Below, piece by piece: positions 38,099 through 47,691 of a stretch of DNA of 64,000 nt (positions within the stretch are counted from its first letter, which is position 1; every line of letters starts with the position of its first letter). Origin of the DNA: Bacteroidales bacterium (GTDB lineage: Bacteria > Bacteroidota > Bacteroidia > Bacteroidales > UBA932). Location: contig JAEEQS010000005.1 of assembly GCA_016285455.1 (NCBI GenBank), positions 1-64,000 on the forward strand. The letters are read 5' to 3'. A program made the position numbers and the translations under genes. A model generated the notes under the pieces. The model worked only from the letters and a program-made list of their open reading frames with translations. It made no database searches and was not told where the DNA came from.

Positions 38099-39484
38099 AT
38101 GAGTACACTTATGATTATAGAACTCCTTATAGTGCTGGCAGCATTGTATGTGGGTTCACGTTACGGCAGTCTCGCCCTTGGTGCAATATCAGGTATTGGT
38201 CTGGCCATTCTTGTTTTCGGCTTCGGGATGAAGCCCGGAACGCCTCCTACAGACGTAATCTACATTATAATAGCGGCCGTTACCTGCGCCGGAACCCTTC
38301 AGGCTTCAGGCGGTATGGATTGGATGATCCAGATTGCCGAGAAAATGCTGAGGAAACACCCTGGAAACATCACTTTCCTGGCTCCTATTACCACTTTCTT
38401 CCTGACGGTTCTGGTAGGAACCGGCCACGTGGTCTATACGCTGATGCCAATCATCTGCGACATAGCCCTCAAGAAGAATATCCGTCCGGAAAGGCCTTGC
38501 GGAGTTGCGTCCATTGCTTCTCAGGTGGGGATTACCTGCTCTCCGATTGCAGCGGCGGTTGTGGCTTTTGTTACCATTTCCAATGCCAACGGATTTATGG
38601 TTTCCATCCCCCAGGTTCTGATGATTACCATCCCGGCTTGCCTTTGCGGCCTTATCTGCGCCTCTCTGTATTCATATCGCAGAGGAAAAGACCTAGACAA
38701 AGACGCTGATTTCCTTAGAAGAAAGGCAGATCCGGAGACTTTCAAATATATGTACGGCAATAGTGCCACCACCCTTAACAAAACCATTAGCAAGAGCGCA
38801 AAGGCTTCTGTTTACGTGTTCCTGGGGGCGCTGCTGGTGATAGTGTTCTTTGCTTTCTGCCAGATGATTCACGTAGACAAGAACGGTGAGAGCATTACTA
38901 TGGCTCAGCATATGGGCATTCCTAAGATGAATATTATCATCCAGATCATAATGCTTACTGCCGCAGCCTTAAACATAATGTTCTGCAGGGCCGAGCCTAA
39001 GAAGGCAGTGGGCGGAGCGGTTTGGCAGAGCGGTATGGTGGCTGTTGTCGCAATCTACGGAATTGCCTGGCTTGCAGATACATACTTCAGCAACTATCTG
39101 GACCAGATGAAGGTTATGCTGGCAGACCTTGTTTCCAACTATCCTTGGAGCATAGCCTTTGTTTTCTTCCTGGTTTCTGTGCTCATCAATTCCCAGGGAG
39201 CGGTGGTTGTGGCAATGCTGCCTCTGGCCTACGAGCTTGGAATAGCCGGTCCTGTACTGCTGGGAATACTCCCGAGCGTTTACGGATACTTCTTCATCCC
39301 TAACTATCCTTCAGACATCGCGACCGTGAACTTCGACCGAAGCGGCACCACGGTGATAGGCAAGTATCTTCTCAACCACAGTTTCATGATACCAGGCCTG
39401 ATTTCCGTAGCTGTTTCAACGATAATCGGATACCTGCTGACTACAACCGTATTTTCAGGCTATTTCGCAGGGTTTATTCAATAG
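38099..39484 (+). CDS. Anaerobic C4-dicarboxylate transporter (DcuA/DcuB family)
   Basis: Polytopic; GFGMKPGTPPTDVIYIIIAAVTCAGTLQASGGMDWMIQIAEK, VGTGHVVYTLMPII, GYFFIPNYPSDIATVNFDRSGTT. Confidence 0.95.
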   Translation: MSTLMIIELLIVLAALYVGSRYGSLALGAISGIGLAILVFGFGMKPGTPPTDVIYIIIAAVTCAGTLQASGGMDWMIQIAEKMLRKHPGNITFLAPITTFFLTVLVGTGHVVYTLMPIICDIALKKNIRPERPCGVASIASQVGITCSPIAAAVVAFVTISNANGFMVSIPQVLMITIPACLCGLICASLYSYRRGKDLDKDADFLRRKADPETFKYMYGNSATTLNKTISKSAKASVYVFLGALLVIVFFAFCQMIHVDKNGESITMAQHMGIPKMNIIIQIIMLTAAALNIMFCRAEPKKAVGGAVWQSGMVAVVAIYGIAWLADTYFSNYLDQMKVMLADLVSNYPWSIAFVFFLVSVLINSQGAVVVAMLPLAYELGIAGPVLLGILPSVYGYFFIPNYPSDIATVNFDRSGTTVIGKYLLNHSFMIPGLISVAVSTIIGYLLTTTVFSGYFAGFIQ

Positions 39485-40016
39485 GGTCGCCAGCCTTGTA
39501 GCTGCGGGCAAACCTGAACATCTCCAGTGGTAGATGGCAATATCCTGAAGGGTTCTTGAAAAGATATTCCTGATGGTATTCCTCGGCCTTGAAGAAAGAC
39601 TCTAGCGGGCAGAGTTCAACCACGAACTTCTGTCCTCTTCTTTTTTCCAGCTCGTCATAAACCGCCTTAATAACCGGATAATCCTCAGCGATGGAATAGA
39701 AAATGCCGGTGCGGTACCTTGTTCCTTCGTCGTGCCCCTGGCGGTTTAGCGATAGGGGATCTATTATCTTGAAATATAGTCTTATCAGAGAATCCAGGCC
39801 AATCTTGTCCGAGTCATAGGTGACCCTTACAGTTTCTGCAAAACCCGTTTTATCTGTGTAGACTTCTTTGTAGGATGGGCCTTCTCCTTCTGGGTTTCCG
39901 CAAAATGATATGTTTCCGTTTGCATAGCCCGCCTCGGCCTTTACAACGCCGTCTATGAGCGAGAAAAAGTGCTCCACGCCCCAGAAACAGCCGCCAGCCA
40001 GATAGATTTCTTTCAT
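39474..40016 (-). CDS. msrA: Peptide-methionine (S)-S-oxide reductase
   Basis: IYLAGGCFWGVEHFFSLIDGVVKAEAGYANG, EGPSYKEVYTDKTGFAETVRVTYD; 11-bp tail overlap with the dcu gene. Confidence 0.96.
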   Translation of the reverse strand: MKEIYLAGGCFWGVEHFFSLIDGVVKAEAGYANGNISFCGNPEGEGPSYKEVYTDKTGFAETVRVTYDSDKIGLDSLIRLYFKIIDPLSLNRQGHDEGTRYRTGIFYSIAEDYPVIKAVYDELEKRRGQKFVVELCPLESFFKAEEYHQEYLFKNPSGYCHLPLEMFRFARSYKAGDPIE

Positions 40017-40061
40017 TGGTTCTAGAATTTGGTACTGTGCAAAAGTAGAAAAGAAATTTCT

Positions 40062-40069
40062 TAACTTTG
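40062..40069 (+). promoter_or_regulatory. -7 box for the GDPD-PIG-L gene
   Basis: TAACTTTG upstream of ATG 40078/40090. Confidence 0.45.
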
Positions 40070-40077
40070 AACAAATA

Positions 40078-41547
40078 ATGCTTTCAGATATGCGTCCATT
40101 TAAATATCTAACGGTTTTTCTGATTTCTTTTTTATCGGTTTACAGCGTTTCAAACGCCCAAATCAAGGTTATAGCCCATCGCGGCCACTGGAATGTTAAC
40201 GCAACGGGACACGGAAATACAGCCACTCCGCAGAATTCCCTAGCCTCTTATAAGGCGGCAGATGAGATTGGAGCTTGGGGCTCCGAGTTTGACGTTAACC
40301 TTACCTCTGATAATCAGCTTGTTGTCTGCCACGGTCCAAAGATAGTTTCTCTGGCAGATGTCCAGAAAGAGACTTTTGCTACGGTTAGGGGAGAGAGGCT
40401 TTCCAATGGCGAGGCAGTGCCTTCGCTGGATGAACTTCTGGACCTTATCAAGAAGTGCAAGATACGCCCAATCCTGGAGATTAAGGAAGACTATCGCGAT
40501 AAAGACGGCTATGTTCCTTGTTTTGACAAAGTTGCACAGGCTTTGAAGAAGCACCGCATAGATATGGACAATCTGACCATAATCTCTTTCAGCCTGGAAG
40601 TTTGCAAGGCTGCCGCAAAGAAGTATCCCAAGACTATGGTTCAATACCTGGGCGGAGAGAAATCTCCTGAGGAACTCAATGCTCTGGGCATCAAGGGTCT
40701 GGATTACCATTACTCTGTATTTGACAAGCATCCCGACTGGGTTAAGAGGGCTCACGACCTGGGTATGGAAGTCAACGTCTGGACTGTGGACAAAAAACGC
40801 GACATAAAGCGTATGGCCGCTCTGGGAGTGGATCAGATAACCACTAATTATCCTGTTCTGACTCAACAGATTATTGACGGAACTCTGCCAAAGAAAGTTC
40901 TGGTGATAGGGGCTCATCCGGATGATCCTGAGACCGGCTGCGGCGGAACAATGATTCTTATGAAACGTGCCGGCTATGACGTCAAGTGCGTCTATCTTAC
41001 AAGAGGCGAGGCCGGTATAGAAGGAGTCAAAGGCGATGAGGCCGCCAGGATCAGAAGCGAGGAAGTGAAAAATGCCTGTGCCGTTACGGGCGCTGATCAC
41101 GTGTTCCTGACCCAGATAGACGGCCAGACAGAGATAAACAAAGCCCGCTACGACGAGATGCTCAAGCTCATCCAGAATGAAGATCCTGACATTGTCTTTA
41201 CCCACTGGCCTATAGACGGCCACAGAGACCACCGCATCTGCTCAATCCTGGTTTATGACACCTGGAGAAGGAGCGGCCGCAGCTTTGACCTTTACTACTT
41301 TGAGGTTATGACCGGAGTCCAGACTCAAAACTTCCATCCTACTGACTATGTAGACATAACATCTGTCCTGGAAGAAAAGCACAAAGCCTGCTACTGCCAC
41401 AAGAGCCAGAACCTTGAGCCAGTATTTGAAGGCTGGCATACTCCTATGGAAGTCTTCCGCGGCATAGAAAACCGCTGCAAGGCCGCCGAAGCCTTTGTCC
41501 GCCAGGAAAACGGCAACCGCATTTTTGAACTCCCTGAAAAGAACTAA
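40078..41547 (+). CDS. Fusion: glycerophosphodiester phosphodiesterase (N) plus PIG-L/LmbE-like deacetylase (C)
   Basis: N: VIAHRGHWN...GSEFDVNLTSDNQLVVCH...EVNVWTVD. C: VLVIGAHPDDPETGCGGTMILMKRAGYDVKCVYLTRGEAG, DGHRDHR. Confidence 0.9.
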   Translation: MLSDMRPFKYLTVFLISFLSVYSVSNAQIKVIAHRGHWNVNATGHGNTATPQNSLASYKAADEIGAWGSEFDVNLTSDNQLVVCHGPKIVSLADVQKETFATVRGERLSNGEAVPSLDELLDLIKKCKIRPILEIKEDYRDKDGYVPCFDKVAQALKKHRIDMDNLTIISFSLEVCKAAAKKYPKTMVQYLGGEKSPEELNALGIKGLDYHYSVFDKHPDWVKRAHDLGMEVNVWTVDKKRDIKRMAALGVDQITTNYPVLTQQIIDGTLPKKVLVIGAHPDDPETGCGGTMILMKRAGYDVKCVYLTRGEAGIEGVKGDEAARIRSEEVKNACAVTGADHVFLTQIDGQTEINKARYDEMLKLIQNEDPDIVFTHWPIDGHRDHRICSILVYDTWRRSGRSFDLYYFEVMTGVQTQNFHPTDYVDITSVLEEKHKACYCHKSQNLEPVFEGWHTPMEVFRGIENRCKAAEAFVRQENGNRIFELPEKN

Positions 41548-41559
41548 AAAACAAGTAAT

Positions 41560-42867
41560 ATGGAAAACAATTATTCAACTCCTCCAAAGGGGAAACAAGA
41601 AGATTGGTACTTTTCGTTTCTCAAATATTTGGCAGTCACCGGAATCCTGCTGCTTTTATGGGCCGTTCTCCAGATTGTAGACTTTCAGGTAGATGATCGT
41701 AAAAAGTATATGCAGGAAACAATGGATGAAGTCGGCGACACCTGGTCTTCAGACCAGACGCTGTCCGGCCCGTCTTTAAGGTATAACAAAGTCATTTATG
41801 ATACCATAAGGCATTATAGCAAAAGAGGAGATTCCCTGGAAATCAACAAAGAAACCAAGGTTTTCTCCGTCTTTCCAAATGAGCTTGACATTAATGGCAA
41901 TATTGAAGAGAAGACTCTCCATAGAGCTATTTACGATGTCAATGTGTATAGCTTGAATGCAGACGTCAAGGGAACTTTCAATTTGCCTGACAAATTGTTT
42001 GAGCCAGGCGTCAGCAATATCCGCCTTGTTTTTAAGGTATCTGATTTGAGAGGTATTTTCGAGCCTATGGTTATTTCTCTCGACACAACAAAATATGAAC
42101 TGGCTCCGTCTCAGGACACTGAAGGTCTGCTGATAGCTCCTGTTACTCTAAACAAGAACAACAGGTCCTTCTCTTATTCCTTGAAATTAGGTATTAAGGG
42201 TTCCAATTCACTGATGTTCAGGCCTTATGGAGACGTCACATCTATCAGTCTGAAATCAGGCTACAATAATCCTAGCTTTAAGGGAGACTTTCTTCCAATT
42301 GAAAGAGATGTGTCCGACAGCGGTTTTACGGCTTTTTGGAAAGTATTGAAAATAAACAGGTCTTCTCCTGATTCGGCTGAATTCGGAGTAGACTTGATCC
42401 AGCCGGTTACCCAGTACCAGATGACATCGCGGAGCATAAAATACGGAGTATTGGTTATTCTGCTGGTATTCCTGGCGGCCATTGTGGTTGAGCTGTTTAC
42501 AAAGAGGAAGATTAATTTGTTGCAGTATGCTGTGGTTGGCTTGTCTCTGGTGCTGTTCTATCTGCTCCTGCTGTCGTTCTCTGATTTCATTTCCTTTGGC
42601 AAGGCATACCTTGTTGCATCTGTTATGACAACCTTGGCCCTGACGGCATATTTCAAGGGAATTCTCAAGCACAAGTCTGCTTACCTTCTTGGACTTTTGA
42701 CCTTTATATTCCTGATGTTCAGCTTTGTGATGATGCAGATGCAGGTTTACTCATTGCTTACGGGATCTCTGGTTCTGTTTGTGATCCTTTGCGTGATAAT
42801 GTACCTGACAAGGAATATGACTCCAAACGAGAAAGACACTGAAAACAAGATAGAAACAAATAAATAA
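41560..42867 (+). CDS. CreD-like inner membrane protein
   Basis: N-terminal TM; SGPSLRYNKVIYD; DFLPIERDVSDSGFTAFWKV; several C-terminal TM helices. Confidence 0.8.
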   Translation: MENNYSTPPKGKQEDWYFSFLKYLAVTGILLLLWAVLQIVDFQVDDRKKYMQETMDEVGDTWSSDQTLSGPSLRYNKVIYDTIRHYSKRGDSLEINKETKVFSVFPNELDINGNIEEKTLHRAIYDVNVYSLNADVKGTFNLPDKLFEPGVSNIRLVFKVSDLRGIFEPMVISLDTTKYELAPSQDTEGLLIAPVTLNKNNRSFSYSLKLGIKGSNSLMFRPYGDVTSISLKSGYNNPSFKGDFLPIERDVSDSGFTAFWKVLKINRSSPDSAEFGVDLIQPVTQYQMTSRSIKYGVLVILLVFLAAIVVELFTKRKINLLQYAVVGLSLVLFYLLLLSFSDFISFGKAYLVASVMTTLALTAYFKGILKHKSAYLLGLLTFIFLMFSFVMMQMQVYSLLTGSLVLFVILCVIMYLTRNMTPNEKDTENKIETNK

Positions 42868-42871
42868 CGCT

Positions 42872-43702
42872 ATGAAAAAACTATTGTATTTGATTGCAGT
42901 TGCAGGATGCGTGGCTATGGTGTCCTGCAAAAACGGAGGCAATAAGCCTGCAGAAGAAGTTGATCCGGATACCGCTGCGGCAATAGCTGCTGCAGAAGAG
43001 GCTGAGGCCAACGGTGCTATGGAGTTGAAAGGCCCTACTTCAGATTCTCTGGATGTGGTTAATCTTTATTCCACAGCAGACAAACTTACCATTACTCCTC
43101 TTGGCCTTATCCGCCCGACCAAGGATTTCCTTTCTGGAGACATTGTAGAGCACGATGTTGTAAAAGGCTGGCCAAAGCTGAGCATAGCAGTTCCTCTTCA
43201 GAAAGACTCCGAGACTCCTGATATGAAAGCAATTCTGAAGGCAATTGCAGAGGTTTATCCTATGAAGATGCTTCTGGAATGGGCAAACGGAACCAATCAT
43301 CTGGGAGAGCCTACCAAGGGTGTTTTCAAGGAAGATGAGAAGAACCATTTCATCAGCTGCGTTTTCCCTAGTCCTGAGTATGAAGACAATTTTGCCCTGA
43401 AGGCTTGGGAAATGCCAATGGAAGAACAATGGGCAATTGGACTTGTTTGCCATAGGCTATGGGATGGAGATGACGGAATAGGGGTTTACCAGAACCTGAT
43501 GTTCTGGACCTATGACCCTAAGGGCGACAAGATTCTCAAACCTGTGAATACAGAAGAGAAATACCTTCCGGAGTATACTCCTCAGAGGGGCTATGTTGTT
43601 TTCTATCCAGAGAATGACAACATAGATTTCAAAGACGGGGCAGATCCTAGCCTTTTCTGGAAGTGGAACGGCTACTGGTTTGATTCATCCGCCAATCATT
43701 AG
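42872..43702 (+). CDS. Putative lipoprotein
   Basis: MKKLLYLIAVAGCVAMVSCKNGGNKP lipobox. Confidence 0.75.
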   Translation: MKKLLYLIAVAGCVAMVSCKNGGNKPAEEVDPDTAAAIAAAEEAEANGAMELKGPTSDSLDVVNLYSTADKLTITPLGLIRPTKDFLSGDIVEHDVVKGWPKLSIAVPLQKDSETPDMKAILKAIAEVYPMKMLLEWANGTNHLGEPTKGVFKEDEKNHFISCVFPSPEYEDNFALKAWEMPMEEQWAIGLVCHRLWDGDDGIGVYQNLMFWTYDPKGDKILKPVNTEEKYLPEYTPQRGYVVFYPENDNIDFKDGADPSLFWKWNGYWFDSSANH

Positions 43703-43726
43703 TAGCCTGCTGCTGCGGCCGTAAGT

Positions 43727-43835
43727 GCTGCCGCTTAATTGATTGATAAATAGCATATTAAATAAACATCCCCTCTGTGTTTTACGGAGGGGATGTTTGC
43801 GTAAAGACCTTTCTTACAGGTGTTTAAGCGGCAGC
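43727..43835. repeat. Nested inverted repeats between convergent genes
   Basis: Outer GCTGCCGCTTAA (43727-43738) / TTAAGCGGCAGC (43824-43835); inner AAACATCCCCTC / GAGGGGATGTTT. Confidence 0.8.
43764..43798. terminator. Bidirectional hairpin
   Basis: AAACATCCCCTC - 11 nt - GAGGGGATGTTT, 12-bp perfect stem. Confidence 0.75.
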
Positions 43836-43837
43836 GG

Positions 43838-44683
43838 CTATTTGGTATAGTCGTAGAAGCCCTTGCCGGTCTTGCGTCCGAGAAGGCCAGCCCTTACCAT
43901 CTTCCTCAGAAGTGGATGCGGACGATACTTGCTGTCTCCGAACTCGTTGTAGAGAACTTCCATAATGGCAAGGCAAACATCCAGGCCAATCAGGTCTCCA
44001 AGAGCCAGAGGACCCATAGGATGGTTGGCGCCCATCATCATTGCGGCGTCTATCTCCTCCTTGGTTGCGATACCGTCTGCCAGGATTCCAACTCCCTCGT
44101 TTACAAGAGGAATGAGGATTCTGTTTACTACAAAACCAGGAGCCTCGTTAACTGAAACAGGGCTCTTGCCGATAGCCTTTGCAATCTCCACAACCTTGTC
44201 GTGAACTTCAGGGGAGGTAAGCTGTCCCTTGATAACCTCAACGAGCTTCATCAGAGGAACCGGGTTGAAGAAGTGCATTCCAATCACGTTCTGAGGACGT
44301 GAGGTGAATGCTGCTATAGCGGTGATACTCAGCGATGAAGTATTGGAAGCAAGAATAGCCTCAGGCTTGCATACTTTGTCCAGAGTCTCCCAGATTTCTT
44401 TCTTTACAGCCATATCCTCGGCTACAACCTCTATTACCAGATCAGCGTCTTTGAGGTCTTCATAGTTGAGGGTGTCTTTGATTCTGGCGATAATCTCGTC
44501 TTTAACCTGAGCTTCCATCTTTCCCTTCTCAACGCTTCTGTTGAGGAATTTCTCGATGGCTTTGTGGGCTCTTCCCAGAGATGCTTCGCTGCGTCCCTTG
44601 AGGAGAACATCGTGGCCGGCGGTGGCGAATGCCTGTGCTATGCCGTGGCCCATTGTTCCGTTACCAACAACTGCAACTTTCAT
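43838..44683 (-). CDS. hbd: 3-hydroxybutyryl-CoA dehydrogenase
   Basis: [72 protein letters not shown]. Confidence 0.96.
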   Translation of the reverse strand: MKVAVVGNGTMGHGIAQAFATAGHDVLLKGRSEASLGRAHKAIEKFLNRSVEKGKMEAQVKDEIIARIKDTLNYEDLKDADLVIEVVAEDMAVKKEIWETLDKVCKPEAILASNTSSLSITAIAAFTSRPQNVIGMHFFNPVPLMKLVEVIKGQLTSPEVHDKVVEIAKAIGKSPVSVNEAPGFVVNRILIPLVNEGVGILADGIATKEEIDAAMMMGANHPMGPLALGDLIGLDVCLAIMEVLYNEFGDSKYRPHPLLRKMVRAGLLGRKTGKGFYDYTK

Positions 44684-44726
44684 GTTTTGAAGATTTTAAA
44701 TGTTAATGTTTATAGTGTGTTTTGTC

Positions 44727-45506
44727 TTATTTCTTTTTCCAAACAGGCGGTCTCTTTTCAAAGAAAGCCTTCATTCCTTCTTTCTGGTCTTCCGTTGAGA
44801 AGCAGATGCCGAACAGGCTGTTCTCTATGGCGATGGCGGAGTCTATGTCTGTCTGCATTCCGCGGCCTATAGCCTCTTTGCTGAGCCTTACTGCAACGGG
44901 AGCGTTCTTGGCGATGGTCTTGGCCATAGTCATAGCTGCATCCATAAGTTCTTCCGGTTCAACTACCTTGTTAACCAGGCCTATTCTGAAAGCCTCGTCT
45001 GCTGTGATGGCCTTTGCGGTGTAAATCAGCTCTTTGGCTCTTCCTTCACCCACGATTCTTGGAAGCCTCTGAGTGCCGGAGAAACCCGGGGTGATGCCTA
45101 ATCCGACTTCCGGCTGGCCGATCTTGGCCTTGGCGGAAGCGATGCGGATGTCGCAGGAGAGAGCAAGCTCGCAGCCTCCTCCCAGCGCAAAGCCATTGAT
45201 GGCGGCGATAACCGGTTTAGGCAGCAGCTCGATCTTGCGGAAGACCCTTGAACCCTGGACGCCGAATTCCTTTCCCTGGGCGGCGTTCATTGTACTCATT
45301 TGGGAAATATCCGCTCCGGCAACAAAGGCGCGTCCTTCTCCCGTAAGTATAACTGCATCAATCTCAGAGTCTTGCTCAATGCAGGAAAATGCCGCGTCCA
45401 GTTCACTCAGAACTTCTGAGTTGAGGGCGTTCATACTCTGGGGATTGTTGATCTTGACAATGCAGATGTTTTCTTCTTTCTGGATGATTAGGTTTTTGAA
45501 ATCCAT
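44727..45506 (-). CDS. crt: Enoyl-CoA hydratase / crotonase
   Basis: AVILTGEGRAFVAGADISQM, PVIAAINGFALGGGCELALSCDIRIAS, GITPGFSGTQRLPRIVG. Confidence 0.95.
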   Translation of the reverse strand: MDFKNLIIQKEENICIVKINNPQSMNALNSEVLSELDAAFSCIEQDSEIDAVILTGEGRAFVAGADISQMSTMNAAQGKEFGVQGSRVFRKIELLPKPVIAAINGFALGGGCELALSCDIRIASAKAKIGQPEVGLGITPGFSGTQRLPRIVGEGRAKELIYTAKAITADEAFRIGLVNKVVEPEELMDAAMTMAKTIAKNAPVAVRLSKEAIGRGMQTDIDSAIAIENSLFGICFSTEDQKEGMKAFFEKRPPVWKKK

Positions 45507-45531
45507 ATTCCGAATGTTTTAGCAAAACGTT

Positions 45532-45549
45532 GCAGACAACCTTGTCTGC
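45532..45549. promoter_or_regulatory. Palindromic candidate operator/leader hairpin upstream of crt-hbd
   Basis: GCAGACAA-CC-TTGTCTGC, perfect 8-bp arms, about 26 nt upstream of the crt start. Confidence 0.5.
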
Positions 45550-45624
45550 TATCTTGCGAATTTACAAAAAATATCCTTAAATAAAAATATAACATCGTTG
45601 TTATTTTTTCTCGATATTTTTAAT

Positions 45625-45632
45625 TATATTTG
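45625..45632 (+). promoter_or_regulatory. -7 box for the lysine-fermentation operon
   Basis: TATATTTG, about 107 nt upstream of ATG 45740. Confidence 0.45.
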
Positions 45633-45739
45633 TTTGATTTTGGACGCCATTAAGGCTTTTCGGAATCCCCCAAGGCAGAGCAGAGTTTTTTAACGCATAT
45701 AAATAATTGAAATACAAATAAATTCAAAATCGTTTTCTT

Positions 45740-46414
45740 ATGGATAAAAGAATTTCATTACAGGAAGCCGTTTCTATGATTAAGGACGGCATGACAATCA
45801 TGGTTGGAGGTTTCCTCTCAGCCGGTTCTCCACTGGACATCCTCGACGCTCTTGCAAAGAGTGATGTAAAGGATCTGACCCTCATCTCCAATGATACTGC
45901 ATATCAGGGAATTGGAGTTGGAAATCTTATCGGAGCCCATAAGATCAAGAAACTTTATGTTTCCCATATCGGAACAAATCCGGACACTGCAGCCCAGATG
46001 AATGCTGGCGAGCTGGAGATTGAATTCTGCCCTCAGGGAACCCTGGCAGAGAGAATCCGCTGCGGCGGAGCTGGCCTTGGCGGCGTTCTGACAACTACCG
46101 GAATGGGAACAGTAATCGCTGAGGGAAAGCCTACAGTTGAGGTTGACGGCAAGACTTACCTCCTCGAGAAGCCTCTGCACGCAGACATCGCACTGATTGG
46201 CGCTACCGTTGCAGACGAGAGAGGAAACTGCATCTATGTTGGAACATCCCAGAACTTCAACCCTCTGATGGCAACTGCAGCAGACGTGGTAATTGTTGAG
46301 GCAGAGAAGATTGTGCCAGCAGGAGAGATTAAGCCTGAGGCAGTTATCACTCCTCACGTATTTGTAACTCACCTGTACCAGTCAACCAACAACCTCCAGA
46401 AAGTAAGAGAATAA
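45740..46414 (+). CDS. atoD: Butyrate/acetoacetate CoA-transferase subunit A
   Basis: [59 protein letters not shown]. Confidence 0.93.
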   Translation: MDKRISLQEAVSMIKDGMTIMVGGFLSAGSPLDILDALAKSDVKDLTLISNDTAYQGIGVGNLIGAHKIKKLYVSHIGTNPDTAAQMNAGELEIEFCPQGTLAERIRCGGAGLGGVLTTTGMGTVIAEGKPTVEVDGKTYLLEKPLHADIALIGATVADERGNCIYVGTSQNFNPLMATAADVVIVEAEKIVPAGEIKPEAVITPHVFVTHLYQSTNNLQKVRE

Positions 46415-46415
46415 T

Positions 46416-46805
46416 ATGGGAGCAAAATCACTGATCAGAGTAAGAATGGGCGGAGAAGACGCTCATTACGGCGGAGGCCTTGTTGACGGAGCCCATATGC
46501 TTAAGCTCTTTGGAGATGTGGCAACAGAACTCCTCATTATCAACGATGGCGACGAGGGCCTTTTCAAGGCTTACGACAACGTGGAATTCATAGCTCCAGT
46601 GTTTGCAGGTGACTATATCGAGGCTACCGGCGAGATTACCCACGTGGGAAATACATCACGCAAGATGGTGTTCGAGGCCCGCAAGGTTATAGTTCCTCGC
46701 CCAGAGGTATCAGACTCGGCAGCCGACGTGCTTGAGGAGCCAATAGTAGTTTGCCGTGCAAGCGGAACTTGTGTAGTTCCTGCCAAGTGCCAGAGAAAGA
46801 AATAG
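46416..46805 (+). CDS. kal: 3-aminobutyryl-CoA ammonia-lyase
   Basis: Hotdog-size protein: [33 protein letters not shown]; context adjacent to kce. Confidence 0.9.
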   Translation: MGAKSLIRVRMGGEDAHYGGGLVDGAHMLKLFGDVATELLIINDGDEGLFKAYDNVEFIAPVFAGDYIEATGEITHVGNTSRKMVFEARKVIVPRPEVSDSAADVLEEPIVVCRASGTCVVPAKCQRKK

Positions 46806-46812
46806 TTGAGAT

Positions 46813-47646
46813 ATGGATAAGCTTATAATCACAGCTGCGATCTGCGGCGCCGAGGTAACCAAGGAGCAGAATCCTGCCGTTCCTTACACCGTAGAGGAAA
46901 TAGTAAGAGAGGCTAAGAGCGCCGTTGACGCTGGCGCCGCCATAGTCCACCTTCACGTAAGATGGGACGATGGAACTCCTACGCAGTCCAGAGACCGCTT
47001 TCAGGAGTGCGAAGAGGCCATCCTGAAGGTTTGCCCAAATGTCATACTGATTCCTTCAACTGGAGGTGCAGTGGGAATGACTCCAGACGAGAGACTCCAG
47101 AGCACAGACACAGATCCGCTGCCTGAAATGGCTACGCTGGACTGTGGAACCTGCAACTTTGGAGACGAGATATTCGACAACACGATGCCTACTATGAGGG
47201 CATTCGGAGCAAGAATGATGGAAAGGGGAATAAAGCCTGAGTACGAGTGCTTTGAGATGGGGCATCTTGATACTATACTCAATATGGCTCGCAAGGGCCA
47301 GGCTCCTGGAGCTCCTATGCAGTTCAATTTCGTGCTGGGTGTTCCTGGATGTACTCCTGCAACCGTTGCCAACCTCTGCTGGCTGGTAAATGGAATCCCT
47401 ACAGGCAGCACCTGGACCGTTACCGGAGTAGGCCGCCACGCTTTCCCGATGGCTGCTGCAGCCATTGCAATGGGAGGTAACGTAAGAGTGGGCTTTGAGG
47501 ACAACCTCTATCTTTCCAGAGGCGTTCTGGCACCCTCCAACGGCGCCCTGGTAGAGAAGGTAGTACGCCTTGCCAATGAACTCGGCAGGCCAATTGCCAA
47601 CTCTGACGAAGCTCGCGAAATTCTTGGCCTCAAACCACGCAAATAA
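46813..47646 (+). CDS. kce: 3-keto-5-aminohexanoate cleavage enzyme
   Basis: BKACE fold: LIITAAICGAEVTKEQNPAVPYTVEEIVREAKSAVDAGAAIVHLHVR, VRVGFEDNLYLSRG. Confidence 0.96.
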   Translation: MDKLIITAAICGAEVTKEQNPAVPYTVEEIVREAKSAVDAGAAIVHLHVRWDDGTPTQSRDRFQECEEAILKVCPNVILIPSTGGAVGMTPDERLQSTDTDPLPEMATLDCGTCNFGDEIFDNTMPTMRAFGARMMERGIKPEYECFEMGHLDTILNMARKGQAPGAPMQFNFVLGVPGCTPATVANLCWLVNGIPTGSTWTVTGVGRHAFPMAAAAIAMGGNVRVGFEDNLYLSRGVLAPSNGALVEKVVRLANELGRPIANSDEAREILGLKPRK

Positions 47647-47691
47647 TTAATCAAATCGTTGAACAATAACAAATTACAAACAATACATTTT

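Noticed and set aside
40240-41232. 330-aa minus-strand ORF opposite the GDPD-PIG-L fusion
   Set aside because: Overlaps motifs of a well-supported CDS; no recognisable family motif.
45633-45739. Possible lysine or cobalamin riboswitch in the leader of the kam operon
   Set aside because: The roughly 107-nt leader shows no recognisable L-box or B12-box elements; a covariance-model scan would be needed to claim one.
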